From Streptomyces roseochromogenus subsp. oscitans DS 12.976 (GTDB lineage Bacteria; Actinomycetota; Actinomycetes; Streptomycetales; Streptomycetaceae): a stretch of DNA of 64,000 bases. The notes under the pieces were generated by a model. It saw nothing but the letters and a program-made list of their open reading frames with translations. It had not been told where the DNA came from and did not search any database. Both the position numbers and the translations under genes were made by a program. Location of the stretch: positions 1,800,841 through 1,864,840 of the forward strand of contig NZ_CM002285.1 in the NCBI RefSeq assembly GCF_000497445.1, in the 5' to 3' direction. This document shows, one piece after another, positions 1 to 7,792 of this stretch; position 1 is the first letter of the stretch, and each line of letters begins with the position of its first letter.

Positions 1-308
1 AAGCGATCGATGGCATCGCTCAACTGCGGTGGGAGCGAGTAAGACCCAGCGTCACGCTTCTGAGCCTTCCAGATCGCCTCGACGACGAACTGCTCGTTGC
101 CGCGCGTAACCAAGAAGTCGGGCTTATAGCCACCCGTTCCCGTCTGCCGCTCAACCTCCACGCTGCAACCTGAACCGAGCAACATCTGGTGCAGGTACAA
201 CTCCCACAGCGCGGAGTAGACGTTCGTGGCGGAGTTTCGATCCCGCAGTCGGCTGAGAAGGGCGGGTTGAGCCTGGTCAGGGAAGCGCGACCACCATTCG
301 TTGATCAC
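1..308 (-). CDS. Partial protein with a restriction-nuclease-like (PD-(D/E)XK-type) segment
   Basis: The minus strand is open from the left edge to a GTG at 306-308. The translated part contains ALWELYLHQMLL followed by GYKPDFLVTRG and FVVEAIW. This is the helix / PDFLV-strand / V-E-A-strand pattern of PD-(D/E)XK nuclease-like folds (Asp of PDFL, Glu of VVEA). About 100 residues are visible and the 3' end lies outside the window. The same frame stays open upstream to about 440 but offers no other good start, so an upstream frameshift cannot be excluded. Function is inferred from the motif only; actinomycetes carry many such orphan proteins of unknown role. Confidence 0.55.
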   Translation of the reverse strand, partial: MINEWWSRFPDQAQPALLSRLRDRNSATNVYSALWELYLHQMLLGSGCSVEVERQTGTGGYKPDFLVTRGNEQFVVEAIWKAQKRDAGSYSLPPQLSDAIDR

Positions 309-629
309 GTCCCGAACCTGGTCCCGAAGAACTCGGCCTGTGGCTCGGCCGCCCGCTTCGGCGCCGCATCCGTCCGATTCCGGCTCGCGTATACACCCAT
401 GACAGACGATCGTAGGTCGCTCCGCGGGCCATTCTCATTCCATTTCCACTGCGTCCCGACGACCGCAGGGCTCAACCGAGCCAGCCGTTCTCACACCTTC
501 CGGGCCCCTGTTGAAGTGGCCGACCCGAGGAAGTGCCCACAGGCCGGTTTGGCCTCCACCGGGGGCACAGGTGCGAGATGCACGAGGCTCAGATCAAGAC
601 CGGCCGGCCGGGGGGGATCGCCGGAGCGC
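309..629. other. Non-coding or degraded stretch
   Basis: I see no convincing gene in either strand. Open frames here lack ribosome binding sites and recognisable families. It lies between the 5' end of the nuclease-like gene and a small minus-strand ORF. Confidence 0.4.
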
Positions 630-785
630 TCAGCCCTCGATGTGATAGCGGCTCTGGGACACGACGGCTTGGCGGATCTTGGTGGTGAAGTCGGCCGTAC
701 GGGCGATCCGGCCCACCCCGCCGACCTTGTTACGGCGCAGGACGCTCTTGAAGTTCTGCTCCAGCGTTCCTGCCATTCGGATCAT
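630..785 (-). CDS. Small hypothetical protein (about 50 aa) or gene remnant
   Basis: A clean minus-strand frame encodes about 52 residues starting MIRMAGTLEQNF, containing RIARTADFTTKIRQ and ending in YHIEG before TGA. An alternative ATG three codons later (774-776) is equally possible. The composition (Arg/Lys-rich, mixed polar) looks coding rather than random GC-rich shadow. I do not recognise the family. The frame is open further upstream, so this may be the 3' end of a lost larger gene. No ribosome binding site is obvious. Confidence 0.3.
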   Translation of the reverse strand: MIRMAGTLEQNFKSVLRRNKVGGVGRIARTADFTTKIRQAVVSQSRYHIEG

Positions 786-1056
786 CAAGTCATCGCCTGA
801 GCTGGTCGAGATCGAGGTTGAGGAGGTCCCGCGGCGACGGCTGCCCTAGCCGTGTGAGGGTGTAGGCAGGCAGGATCGACGATGATGCGTCGACAGGCAC
901 GGTCTTCCACCCGGATCACAGAGTGTCGAGAACTCCTCGACCTTGGAAGCCCGCGCCTGTCACGTTCCCGGAACCCGCCGAGCCGACAGATCATCACGGG
1001 CGGGATGCTCTGCGACCACGCCGAAGCCTGTGCACAACTCCACTTCGAGGCGCTGG
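786..1056. other. Stretch without a supported gene
   Basis: Short overlapping frames occur on both strands with no recognisable product. I see nothing further in it. Confidence 0.35.
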
Positions 1057-1212
1057 TCACAGCCACTCATTGATGGCTGCGACCAGCACTGTTGCTTCGT
1101 AGTGGACCGCGAGTTCACAGTCGTGTCTCGTGGCTACCGCGCGGTGACGCTTGAGGAGGTTGGTGCCGCACTCCACGGCGTGGCGCTCACGGTAGTCGGC
1201 CTTGTCGAACCC
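1057..1212 (-). pseudogene. IS5-type transposase, C-terminal remnant
   Basis: The last 52 or so residues of an actinobacterial IS transposase are visible. [15 protein letters not shown] is followed by [13 protein letters not shown] and [12 protein letters not shown], then a stop. This matches the family's terminal pattern (Y-x-x-R-x-x-V-E-x-x-x-x-x-L-K ... R-x-A-T-R-x-D ... A). The DDE catalytic core and N-terminus are absent; upstream sequence in the same frame is unrelated. It abuts the 3' end of the secreted repeat-protein gene. Confidence 0.65.
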
Positions 1213-1289
1213 TTCGGTGCAAGAGACAGCCTGCGAGCAATTCTCTGCGAGAGCGGGCCATTGCTGCCCGTAAGTCCTGCTGGAGTCTG

Positions 1290-1754
1290 CTACACGGCTG
1301 CGATGGTGTAGCTGTTTCCGCCGGCACACTGCCACACGTTGGTATGGATCGCTGTAATGACCCACCCCGACGGGATCGGCGAGTTGTCACAGACACCCAT
1401 GGGACTGACCGGCGTCTGGATGGTGTAGCTGTTTCCGCCGGCACACTGCCACACGTTGGTATGGATCGCTGTAATGACCCACCCCGACGGGATCGGCGAG
1501 TTGTCACAGACACCCATGGGACTGACCGGCGTCTGGATGGTGTAGCTGGAGCCGCCGCACTGCCAGGCGTTGGTGTTGATGGCTGTGATGACCCATCCCG
1601 ACGGAACAGGTGAGGTGGAGCAGATGGTGGTGACGCTCGCGGGGTGCACGGTCGCGGGCGCGGCCTGCGCTGCGGAAGCCGTGGCCACGACTCCGCCGAT
1701 GAGCAGGGCTAATACCGTCAAGAACTTTGCGAGTCTACCGCCGATGGTCTTCAT
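1290..1754 (-). CDS. Secreted protein made of tandem 39-residue cysteine repeats
   Basis: This 154-residue protein begins with a classic signal peptide ([11 protein letters not shown], a hydrophobic core, then ASAAQAAP; cleavage near residue 32). The mature part is three tandem units, each with a [17 protein letters not shown] ... W-Q-C core followed by a Gly/Ser/Tyr stretch. Two cysteines per unit suggest one disulfide per unit. The second and third units appear identical at the DNA level; the first differs and is one residue shorter. The start is supported by AGGGAGA about 6 nt upstream. I do not recognise a family or function; the architecture suggests an extracellular surface or binding protein. 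Confidence 0.75.
   Translation of the reverse strand: MKTIGGRLAKFLTVLALLIGGVVATASAAQAAPATVHPASVTTICSTSPVPSGWVITAINTNAWQCGGSSYTIQTPVSPMGVCDNSPIPSGWVITAIHTNVWQCAGGNSYTIQTPVSPMGVCDNSPIPSGWVITAIHTNVWQCAGGNSYTIAAV
1302..1625. repeat. Tandem 117-bp coding repeat, two identical copies plus one diverged
   Basis: Copies at 1302-1418 and 1419-1535 look identical base for base by eye. A third, diverged copy starts at 1536 in the same register. The 117-bp unit is 39 codons, so the duplication keeps the frame of the secreted protein gene. Identity of two copies beside a diverged third implies a recent duplication by slippage or unequal recombination. Confidence 0.85.
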
Positions 1755-1866
1755 TCAGTCTCCCTGTCTGTGCGTCATGCTCACTTGAGAAGGCGAACTG
1801 ATCCCGATGGGCGCTGCACCGGCCCCTAGGAGTCCCGTGTGGATCAGCTGTCGGGCTGCACCAATG

Positions 1867-1926
1867 GTTGCGAAACAGGCGTTCGATGGTCCAGCTGTTC
1901 GGCGCTGGACCTAATAGTTGCGAAAC
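1867..1926 (+). promoter_or_regulatory. Direct repeats GTTGCGAAAC upstream of the ArsR-type regulator
   Basis: GTTGCGAAAC occurs at 1867-1876 and again at 1917-1926, exactly 50 bp apart. Both copies lie within 130 bp upstream of the GTG start of the ArsR-like gene. They could be regulator binding sites. Autoregulation is typical of ArsR-family proteins, but assigning these repeats to it is inference. Confidence 0.35.
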
Positions 1927-1996
1927 CACCCAAAGGTCTGTCGCGTCCATGGCATCATCGCGGGCTCGGGGTTCATCAGAACGACTGGGGGTAACT

Positions 1997-3010
1997 GTGC
2001 TCGAACTCGGCTTCGGCGTAGCCGACATGGCGAATATCCGATTCGGCGTCTCGCCCATGGCCCATGTGATCTGCGGCGTCGCGGGAGCGGAGCACCCCTG
2101 CGTCGGCGCCTCGGTCAACCATGATCGCTGGTGGCGCCAAGTGAAGCGGCATGTGCCGTCCCAAGCCGCCCCGGTGTTCGAGCTCGTCAACGCCAGCTTC
2201 AAAGGCGTCCCCACGTTCATCCAGGAGACCGACAGCCAGCGGCTCACCGACGAACTCGACGCCATCCTCGCCGTTTCCGAAACCGATTTCTACGAAGACC
2301 TCGCCTTCTACGACGAGGAACCGGAACTACCACGCATCGTCGCCGAGCTGCGCGACGGAGGCACGCGACAGCTGCCGCGATTCACCAACAGCGTCTGGTT
2401 ACTGTTCCAGGCCTGCATCGCTCCGCACTGGCCCGACATCCAGCGCCTCCTGCAGGCCGACATCGCGCACCGCGCGCGGACCGCGGCCGAAGCCGGGGCC
2501 GGCGCCATGCTGAATCAGGTACACCAGAAGCTTGCCTGGCGTGAAGAAGGCGCCCTCCAGTACATAACACCTGAATGGGACGCCAGCTTAAGTCTCGGCG
2601 GACGGGGGCTCGAACTGCGCCCCAACTTCTTCCTCCAGGACGGCATCGCAGCCGTCCCCACCGAACATGGCCCGACCACGCTGAATTACCCGATCGGCCC
2701 GCGGAGACCCGAACACCCGTCAACCCCACGAACGGACGGGTTGGCCTACCTCATCGGCTCCGCTCGGGCCCGAGCCCTGCGCGCGATCGGCCAGGGCTCC
2801 TGCACAACCGCCCAATTGGCCAAACGCCTCCGCATCACCGCCCCCTCCGCCTCCGCACATGCCACCGCCCTACGCACAGCCGGCGCGATCACAACGGAGC
2901 GTGAAGGGCGGCAAGTACGCCACGCTCTCACCCAACTAGGCCACGACCTGCTGCGCAGCAACCCGGCGGAACACCACGCAATCCCCCCACAAGGAGACGG
3001 GACTGTTTGA
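1997..3010 (+). CDS. ArsR-family winged-helix transcriptional regulator
   Basis: The chosen GTG start gives 337 residues beginning VLELGFGVADMANIRFGVSPM, the usual opening of long Streptomyces ArsR-like regulators, with GGGGG 5-6 nt upstream; ATGs further upstream lack this. Residues 1-230 form the family's N-terminal accessory domain. The last ~90 residues hold a winged helix-turn-helix: ARALRAIGQGSCTTAQLAKRL, then the recognition helix ITAPSASAHATALR, then a wing with AGAITTEREGRQVRH. It is probably a cytoplasmic DNA-binding repressor; the ligand is unknown. No regulated partner is obvious next door because the region downstream is decayed. Confidence 0.8.
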   Translation: MLELGFGVADMANIRFGVSPMAHVICGVAGAEHPCVGASVNHDRWWRQVKRHVPSQAAPVFELVNASFKGVPTFIQETDSQRLTDELDAILAVSETDFYEDLAFYDEEPELPRIVAELRDGGTRQLPRFTNSVWLLFQACIAPHWPDIQRLLQADIAHRARTAAEAGAGAMLNQVHQKLAWREEGALQYITPEWDASLSLGGRGLELRPNFFLQDGIAAVPTEHGPTTLNYPIGPRRPEHPSTPRTDGLAYLIGSARARALRAIGQGSCTTAQLAKRLRITAPSASAHATALRTAGAITTEREGRQVRHALTQLGHDLLRSNPAEHHAIPPQGDGTV

Positions 3011-3139
3011 CCTGCGCCCCATCTCCGAGCTTGCCGAGCAGACAGATCGTCACGAACCGGGCGACACACGACTACGCCGAAACCCTGGTTGTTTCCCTGT
3101 GACAACCGTGACGGCGTAGATGCAGGGAGGGCCTCGCGG

Positions 3140-3730
3140 ATGAACGGGCCGATAGATCAACGGACCGCACTGCTCGTGCTCGTTGGTTGCGGCATCGTGT
3201 ACGTCGCCTTCGAGCACCCGCCGTTCGGCACCGCCCTCGTCGTTGGTGTTGCCGTGGTGACACTGCTCCACCTTGTTATGCGAGGGCGCCAACCCTCATG
3301 CCGCTCAACTTCGACGGCGGGCGCTCACGGTCCGCGCCATGCCTATGAGGCTCCTGCGTCACCGCTGAGCGTCGCCCTGTGCCCCGCTTCGCACGGCCTC
3401 GCTACAGCCACGCGCGCCTCGCAGTCCGGAACAGCGAACCGGAATCCGGCAAGCGCCTGCCGTTCCTCCGCCGTGAAGGGATGGGTGGCGGCATCCGCGG
3501 GCGTGGGGAAGGGAATCTCGCTCAGACCTCTCGAAGCGTCCGCAGACCCGGTAGCCCGTCCCGATGGGGGTGGCGACCGCGGTGCGGCCGAGGTCGAGGC
3601 CGTCGGAGTAGAAGAGCCGGTGGGCGTGCAGACCTCGCAGCGAGCAAAAGCCGATGGCGAAGGTCCTGCCGGGCTCGCCTCGCCCCAGTCGGCGCGGTGG
3701 CAGGTGGCGGCCCGGGCCGTCCACAAGTAG
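3140..3730 (+). CDS. Small two-helix membrane protein reading into foreign sequence
   Basis: From ATG 3140 (GGGAGGG about 8 nt upstream) the first ~52 residues form a coherent small membrane protein. An N-terminal polar MNGPIDQR is followed by helix TALLVLVGCGIVYVAFEH and helix ALVVGVAVVTLLHLVM, then RGRQ. After about position 3300 the frame has no membrane character and runs antisense through decayed LLM and XRE-regulator fragments to a stop at 3730. The original gene probably ended near 3300 and its stop was lost at a recombination junction. The function is unknown. Confidence 0.45.
   Translation: MNGPIDQRTALLVLVGCGIVYVAFEHPPFGTALVVGVAVVTLLHLVMRGRQPSCRSTSTAGAHGPRHAYEAPASPLSVALCPASHGLATATRASQSGTANRNPASACRSSAVKGWVAASAGVGKGISLRPLEASADPVARPDGGGDRGAAEVEAVGVEEPVGVQTSQRAKADGEGPAGLASPQSARWQVAARAVHK
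3446..3529 (-). pseudogene. Fragment of an LLM-class flavin oxidoreductase gene
   Basis: The minus-strand translation GLSEIPFPTPADAATHPFT plus ERQALAGFR matches part of the intact LLM gene at 26895-27881. The matching DNA (27073-27156) differs at about five of 84 positions. Only this piece survives, so it is a dispersed decayed copy. It directly abuts an XRE-regulator remnant in the same orientation. Confidence 0.75.
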
Positions 3731-3825
3731 AGCTGTCCAACCGGCATTTCGGCGATCTGCACGTGGATGCGTCCAGGGGCGGCGAACGCCTCATAGACGT
3801 TCCGCAGCGGGCAGGTGCCGACATC
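3546..3825 (-). pseudogene. XRE/ScfR-type regulator, C-terminal remnant (copy 1)
   Basis: The translation gives GTCPLRNVYEAFAAPGRIHVQ, then MPVGQLYLWTARA. After a frame change it continues with the remains of a FAIG-type motif and HAHRLFYSDGLDLGRTAVATP followed by a C-x-x-C-like end. This is the C-terminal short-chain-acyl/ScfR regulatory domain (PF09856 type) that follows the helix-turn-helix in XRE-family regulators. The HTH part is missing and the frame is broken. A second decayed copy lies at about 18730-19025. Confidence 0.65.
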
Positions 3826-3932
3826 CCCGGATCGTGAAGAGGAGTTGCGGGCGGCGGATGTGGCGTCGGCGGCCCGGCTGACCAAGGCGCTTGGAGACCC
3901 GTTGCCGTGTTGCAGGCCGTTAGCCTGTCGGT

Positions 3933-5276
3933 ATGTCAGAGCGTGTCATGCCCGGTCGCACGGACGGCCTGATCACCCTGGGTGCCGCGGACGCTCTGTG
4001 GGTCGATCTGACGGCCGGCAGTGCTGTGCCGACGGCTTCTGGGGCATTCACCTGCTCTCCTGCCCATGCCCAGGTGGGGTACGTCCTGCTCGGCGGCCAG
4101 GTGGTGGCGACGGTGAGGGCGAGCGGCGGTCAGTGGAGTGTTCGCGAGGTTGCAGTGCGCCGGGCGACCGCGGAACTGAACGCGGTGGGGATGGATCGGC
4201 AGGACCTGGTCCGCATCGGTCCGTTTCGTGGGGTGTCGCGGCAGGAGTGCACCGAGGAAACGCCGCTGCGTTGGCGCCGGCGCATCGCGGGGGAACTGCA
4301 GGAGCTGGGCGGCCCCGAGCGGGCAGCACGACGTGAAGTCGGCCGGCCGTACCATCTGGCGGGGATTGACTGGCGGCAGATGCTCGTTGAGCAGACCCGC
4401 GACGGGACGCAGCCGATGTGGTGGCTGCCGCGCGCTGTGGTCAGGCTGCTGGATGCGGCCGAGCACGCCGAAACGCAGTGGGTGCACGCCGCGCGGACCC
4501 GCCGGGCAAGCGCTGCCGACGCCGAGCCGCCCTCCCTCCCCCGGCAGGCCCGAGCCGCCGACGGCCGGCAGACGACGAGCCCCGAGGTCCCCACCGTCTC
4601 GCTGCGCCCATACAACGGGGAGTTGGAGGGCCGGCTGTACTCGGTGCTCAGCAGGAAGCCCGGTACCTCCCGCAGGGTGGCTGGTTGGGTGTGCGCCGTC
4701 TGCGGCACTGCGCCCGCCACCGTGCTCGACCATTGCCACGAACACGGCTACGTCCGCGCCCCCGTCTGCCAGTCCTGCAACACACAGGAACGCCCCGACC
4801 ACCTGTACAGCAACGACATCCGCGTGGCAAACCACTACACACGCCTCTTCGACACCGACACCGACGACTGGCTGCGCCACTGGCACCGCTGCCCCGGCTG
4901 CCGCGCCCGCACCACCCTCCCGTTGCCGCACCTCGCCGCGTGGACCGCCCACATAGCCTGCCGGTCACTGCGCCCGACCCACCGCGCCTCCCGCGGGCGC
5001 AAGCCCTGCGGTGTCCTGCGCGTGTCCTGGACAGGCAGTCAGAACGCGCCCCGTTCCTGCCTGCTCACGGTCACCGTCGACTTCTGCCCCTCCGGCGAGC
5101 ACCGCGTCCTGGCACAAGTCCCCTACCGCGAAGCCGCCGAGCGGTTTCGCGTCTGGTTGGCCGAGACAGCCCCTGCCGTGGCCGCCGCGGCCGGTCCTGA
5201 CCGCTTGGACGGCCTCCCTGCCCAGTTCCGGCCAGTCATCGCGGACACCAGCGGCGAGGGCCTGGAACTGTTCTGA
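3933..5276 (+). CDS. Endonuclease VII (HNH)-domain protein
   Basis: This 447-residue protein has a central recombination endonuclease VII-type zinc/HNH domain. C254-x-x-C257 is followed by LDHCHEHG (266-272) and C279-x-x-C282-N. That is the treble-clef ββα-metal arrangement in which the DHCH element supplies catalytic and metal ligands. A second CxxC (320/323) follows. The N-terminal ~230 residues carry no domain I recognise. The phage T4 family member resolves branched DNA; Streptomyces genomes carry many such domain proteins in mobile or defence-like contexts, and its role here is unknown. The ATG sits a short distance downstream of decayed sequence, with only a weak purine-rich stretch before it. 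Orphan gene, no operon partner. Confidence 0.8.
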   Translation: MSERVMPGRTDGLITLGAADALWVDLTAGSAVPTASGAFTCSPAHAQVGYVLLGGQVVATVRASGGQWSVREVAVRRATAELNAVGMDRQDLVRIGPFRGVSRQECTEETPLRWRRRIAGELQELGGPERAARREVGRPYHLAGIDWRQMLVEQTRDGTQPMWWLPRAVVRLLDAAEHAETQWVHAARTRRASAADAEPPSLPRQARAADGRQTTSPEVPTVSLRPYNGELEGRLYSVLSRKPGTSRRVAGWVCAVCGTAPATVLDHCHEHGYVRAPVCQSCNTQERPDHLYSNDIRVANHYTRLFDTDTDDWLRHWHRCPGCRARTTLPLPHLAAWTAHIACRSLRPTHRASRGRKPCGVLRVSWTGSQNAPRSCLLTVTVDFCPSGEHRVLAQVPYREAAERFRVWLAETAPAVAAAAGPDRLDGLPAQFRPVIADTSGEGLELF

Positions 5277-5469
5277 GCGGGCACCGGGAGACCTGACACC
5301 CCAACACCACCTCGCAGTTCCTGGCCCCCCCGACACGGTCACCCCGCACATCCCAGCGAAATGCGCAGCAGAGATACCTCGGACCCCGCTCCGCACTGAT
5401 TTCCCAGATGAGAAGCGAGTGGGGACAGGAGCCGTGCGATCGTGCTCCTTCGCCGCTGCTCGCCTGCTC

Positions 5470-7347
5470 TCATGATCGCTCGGCGAGTACGACGACCGCG
5501 TCCTTCTCGGTCAGCACCAGCGGCTGTGTCCTGGACGGGTTGAGGAAGATCCCGTACTCGGGCGGCTCGTCGCCGCGGCGTGCCAGACGGTAGCCGATGG
5601 CTGTCTCTCCTCGACGACGTGCCGCCTCGATCACTGTGGCGAAGTTGGCCTCAGCTTCCGGAACGAGGTAGTCGGCCGCCGGCTTGAGGTAGATCTCCGA
5701 GCCCTCGGGATCCAAAAGGTCGGTGAAAACGGCGTACAGATGCCGGTTCTCCGTCAGTTGGGTCAGTACGAGGCTGATCACCTTGGTGCTGACGATGAAG
5801 TCGTCTGCCCTGGTGACCTGGGCGACCTCTCGGTTCGCGTCGTCATTCATCTCGGTGACGATCGAGTACGGGTACCCGAGGCGGTCTTGGATGTCGCGGA
5901 GGTGGAGCAGCGTCACCAGTGTCCGGTCGTCCGCCGGGCCTGGGCTGATGCTGTCGTCCGCGAGGACGACGACGTGCCGGTAGCCGCCCAGGTCCAGGGC
6001 CTTCAGCGATGATCGGCGAGTCGGCTCGCAGCGCTTGTGACCCACCGTGAGGTTCTCAAGGCCCTCCCGCACGCCCTGCGCCGGTGGCCGTGGCGAGGCG
6101 ATGTCCAGAACCGAGCCCGGCTCCACAAAGCCGTCCAGGAGTTTGACGAGCTTCGGCGCACGGGAGTTGGTGCCGATCAGGAGAGTGCGGTCGGGTTCCG
6201 GCGGCGGGCCGAGGGCCGAAGTGATCGCTGATTCGACGATGGCCGGCGGGGTCTGGGCCAGCCGGATCACCAGGTCGTCCTCCGCAAGCAGGATCATCTG
6301 GTCGCCGGAGCCGATGACGGTGTCCATCGCGGGGTTGATCAATACCTTTCCGTTGCTTCGGCGCAGACCGACAGGGACTCCGAGGTCATAGGCATGAAGG
6401 GCCTCGCCGAAGGCCAACCCGACCAGAGCGGCCTCCTGTCGCATGTAGAACTCGTTACGGATGAAACTCAGCAATTCGTTGAAGACGGTGGACAGGCCCG
6501 TCTGCCGGTGGGCCTGCGCGACGAGGCGGACAGTGATGTCGTCGGCGTCGATGACCAGGGCGTTTTCACCTGCCGCCAGCCGAGCGGCGGCGACGTTCTC
6601 CGAATCCTGCACCGCAGCCACGACGGTGGGGCGCGTGCCGCTCCAGGTCCGGCTGTTCAGCAGCAGCAGGATCTTGATGACATTGATGTCGTTGTCGTCG
6701 CCGACCGGGGGCAGCACCATGATCGACTTGGCGGTGTCCGGGCTGACCAGTTCCAGGTCCGACCGCACGAGAGGGCTGCCCGAGCGGCAGATGACGCGGG
6801 TGTGGCCGGTGTCGGGGATCCGGGAGCGGATCGCGTCGTCCATGTCGACCTTGTCCTGGTCGGCGAGGACGACCACGCACGAGCGGCGCTCACTCTGGTT
6901 CGCCTCGACCAGCTCCGCGATCACCGTGAAGACCTGGTCCGACCAGCCCAGCACGATCGTGTGCCCACGCTCGATCAGCCGTGACCGGCCCTTGCGCAGC
7001 TCCTGGATCCGGTGATCCAGGCCCGTGGTCAGGACACCGATGAGCGCACTGACGATGAAGATCCCGCCGACGGTCACCGTCAGCATCAGGGCCAGGAACA
7101 CCGGCCCGCCGGTGTCCGCCCCCATGGTGCCCGGGTCCAGGGCGCGCAGCAGACTCATCCACGCCACGCCCCGCCAGCCGCCGTTGCGTTCGGATTCGGT
7201 TCTGGTGAGCGTCACCACCAGGGTCGTGACCAGCACGATGAGCACAACCGAGGCAAGCGCGAGCCAACTGATCAGCGCCGGTGTTCCCCGGTCCATCGTG
7301 CCGTCGAACCAGTACCGAAACCGCTCCCGCAGTCTGCCGCGCCCCAC
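5470..7347 (-). CDS. CASTOR/POLLUX-family (DMI1-like) ion channel with RCK-like domains
   Basis: The chosen GTG at 7345-7347 has GAGGGA 6 nt upstream and gives 625 residues starting VGRGRLRERFRYW; the longer frame upstream is Arg/Cys-rich and unlikely. Two membrane helices (about 23-46 and 83-108) flank a pore-like LDPGTMGADTGG segment. After TM2 come RGHTIVLGWSDQVF and tandem RCK/TrkA-like nucleotide-binding regions (VVVLAD, VLPPVGDDNDIN, LLIGTNSRAPKLV, HVVVLADD), as in PF06241 proteins. Plant relatives are nuclear cation channels; bacterial homologues are presumed ligand-gated K+/Ca2+ channels of the plasma membrane. It stands alone, transcribed away from the endonuclease gene. Confidence 0.85.
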   Translation of the reverse strand: MGRGRLRERFRYWFDGTMDRGTPALISWLALASVVLIVLVTTLVVTLTRTESERNGGWRGVAWMSLLRALDPGTMGADTGGPVFLALMLTVTVGGIFIVSALIGVLTTGLDHRIQELRKGRSRLIERGHTIVLGWSDQVFTVIAELVEANQSERRSCVVVLADQDKVDMDDAIRSRIPDTGHTRVICRSGSPLVRSDLELVSPDTAKSIMVLPPVGDDNDINVIKILLLLNSRTWSGTRPTVVAAVQDSENVAAARLAAGENALVIDADDITVRLVAQAHRQTGLSTVFNELLSFIRNEFYMRQEAALVGLAFGEALHAYDLGVPVGLRRSNGKVLINPAMDTVIGSGDQMILLAEDDLVIRLAQTPPAIVESAITSALGPPPEPDRTLLIGTNSRAPKLVKLLDGFVEPGSVLDIASPRPPAQGVREGLENLTVGHKRCEPTRRSSLKALDLGGYRHVVVLADDSISPGPADDRTLVTLLHLRDIQDRLGYPYSIVTEMNDDANREVAQVTRADDFIVSTKVISLVLTQLTENRHLYAVFTDLLDPEGSEIYLKPAADYLVPEAEANFATVIEAARRRGETAIGYRLARRGDEPPEYGIFLNPSRTQPLVLTEKDAVVVLAERS

Positions 7348-7792
7348 CCCAGCTCCCTCACATTCCTCTTGCCGAGCCCGTTGCCCGGAGCCCGCACACT
7401 TCCTGGCACACCCGTGAGCAGCACAGTCGCAGGTGCTCAACCGCGCTCGCCCGCCCCGAGCAGGCCGCGGAGAAGATCGCTCGTACGCCCGCCGCCGCTG
7501 TGCCGGCGCCGTAGTCGGCCCCTCTTCCTCGAAGTGCACGGCCGGTTCAGTGCGTCACGACGAGCGGTGGGACCGCGCTCAGCCAGTGCCCTGGCAGACA
7601 ACGTTTGCCGGTCAAGGAGCGGCGTCCGGTGCGTGCTCTGGGGTCCCCGGCAGAAGGCTGGAGGAGTGCCGGCCGGAAGCCGTACTCGATGGGCTGGGCG
7701 TACGTGGGCTTTCGGCCGGTGCGGCGAGTGGGGGTGCCCCCTCTGGGGGAGTGCCGGGCGTCGCGACGGGGCGAACGTTGCCTGTCGGGGCA
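7348..7792. other. Intergenic region with a C5/G5 hairpin
   Basis: No gene is supported. A short hairpin (CCCCC at 7737-7741, loop TCT, GGGGG at 7745-7749) lies just past the 3' end of the FAD monooxygenase gene. This GTGCCCCCTCTGGGGG-type element recurs in Streptomyces intergenic DNA and could act as a weak terminator. Confidence 0.4.

Noticed and set aside
1302..1625. CRISPR array
   Set aside because: The repeats are contiguous 117-bp coding units without spacers, in frame in a secreted-protein gene.
7348..7539. ATG start of the CASTOR/POLLUX-like channel at 7539
   Set aside because: The added 64 residues are Arg/Cys/Glu-rich without homology pattern; GTG 7347 has the ribosome site and the family N-terminus.
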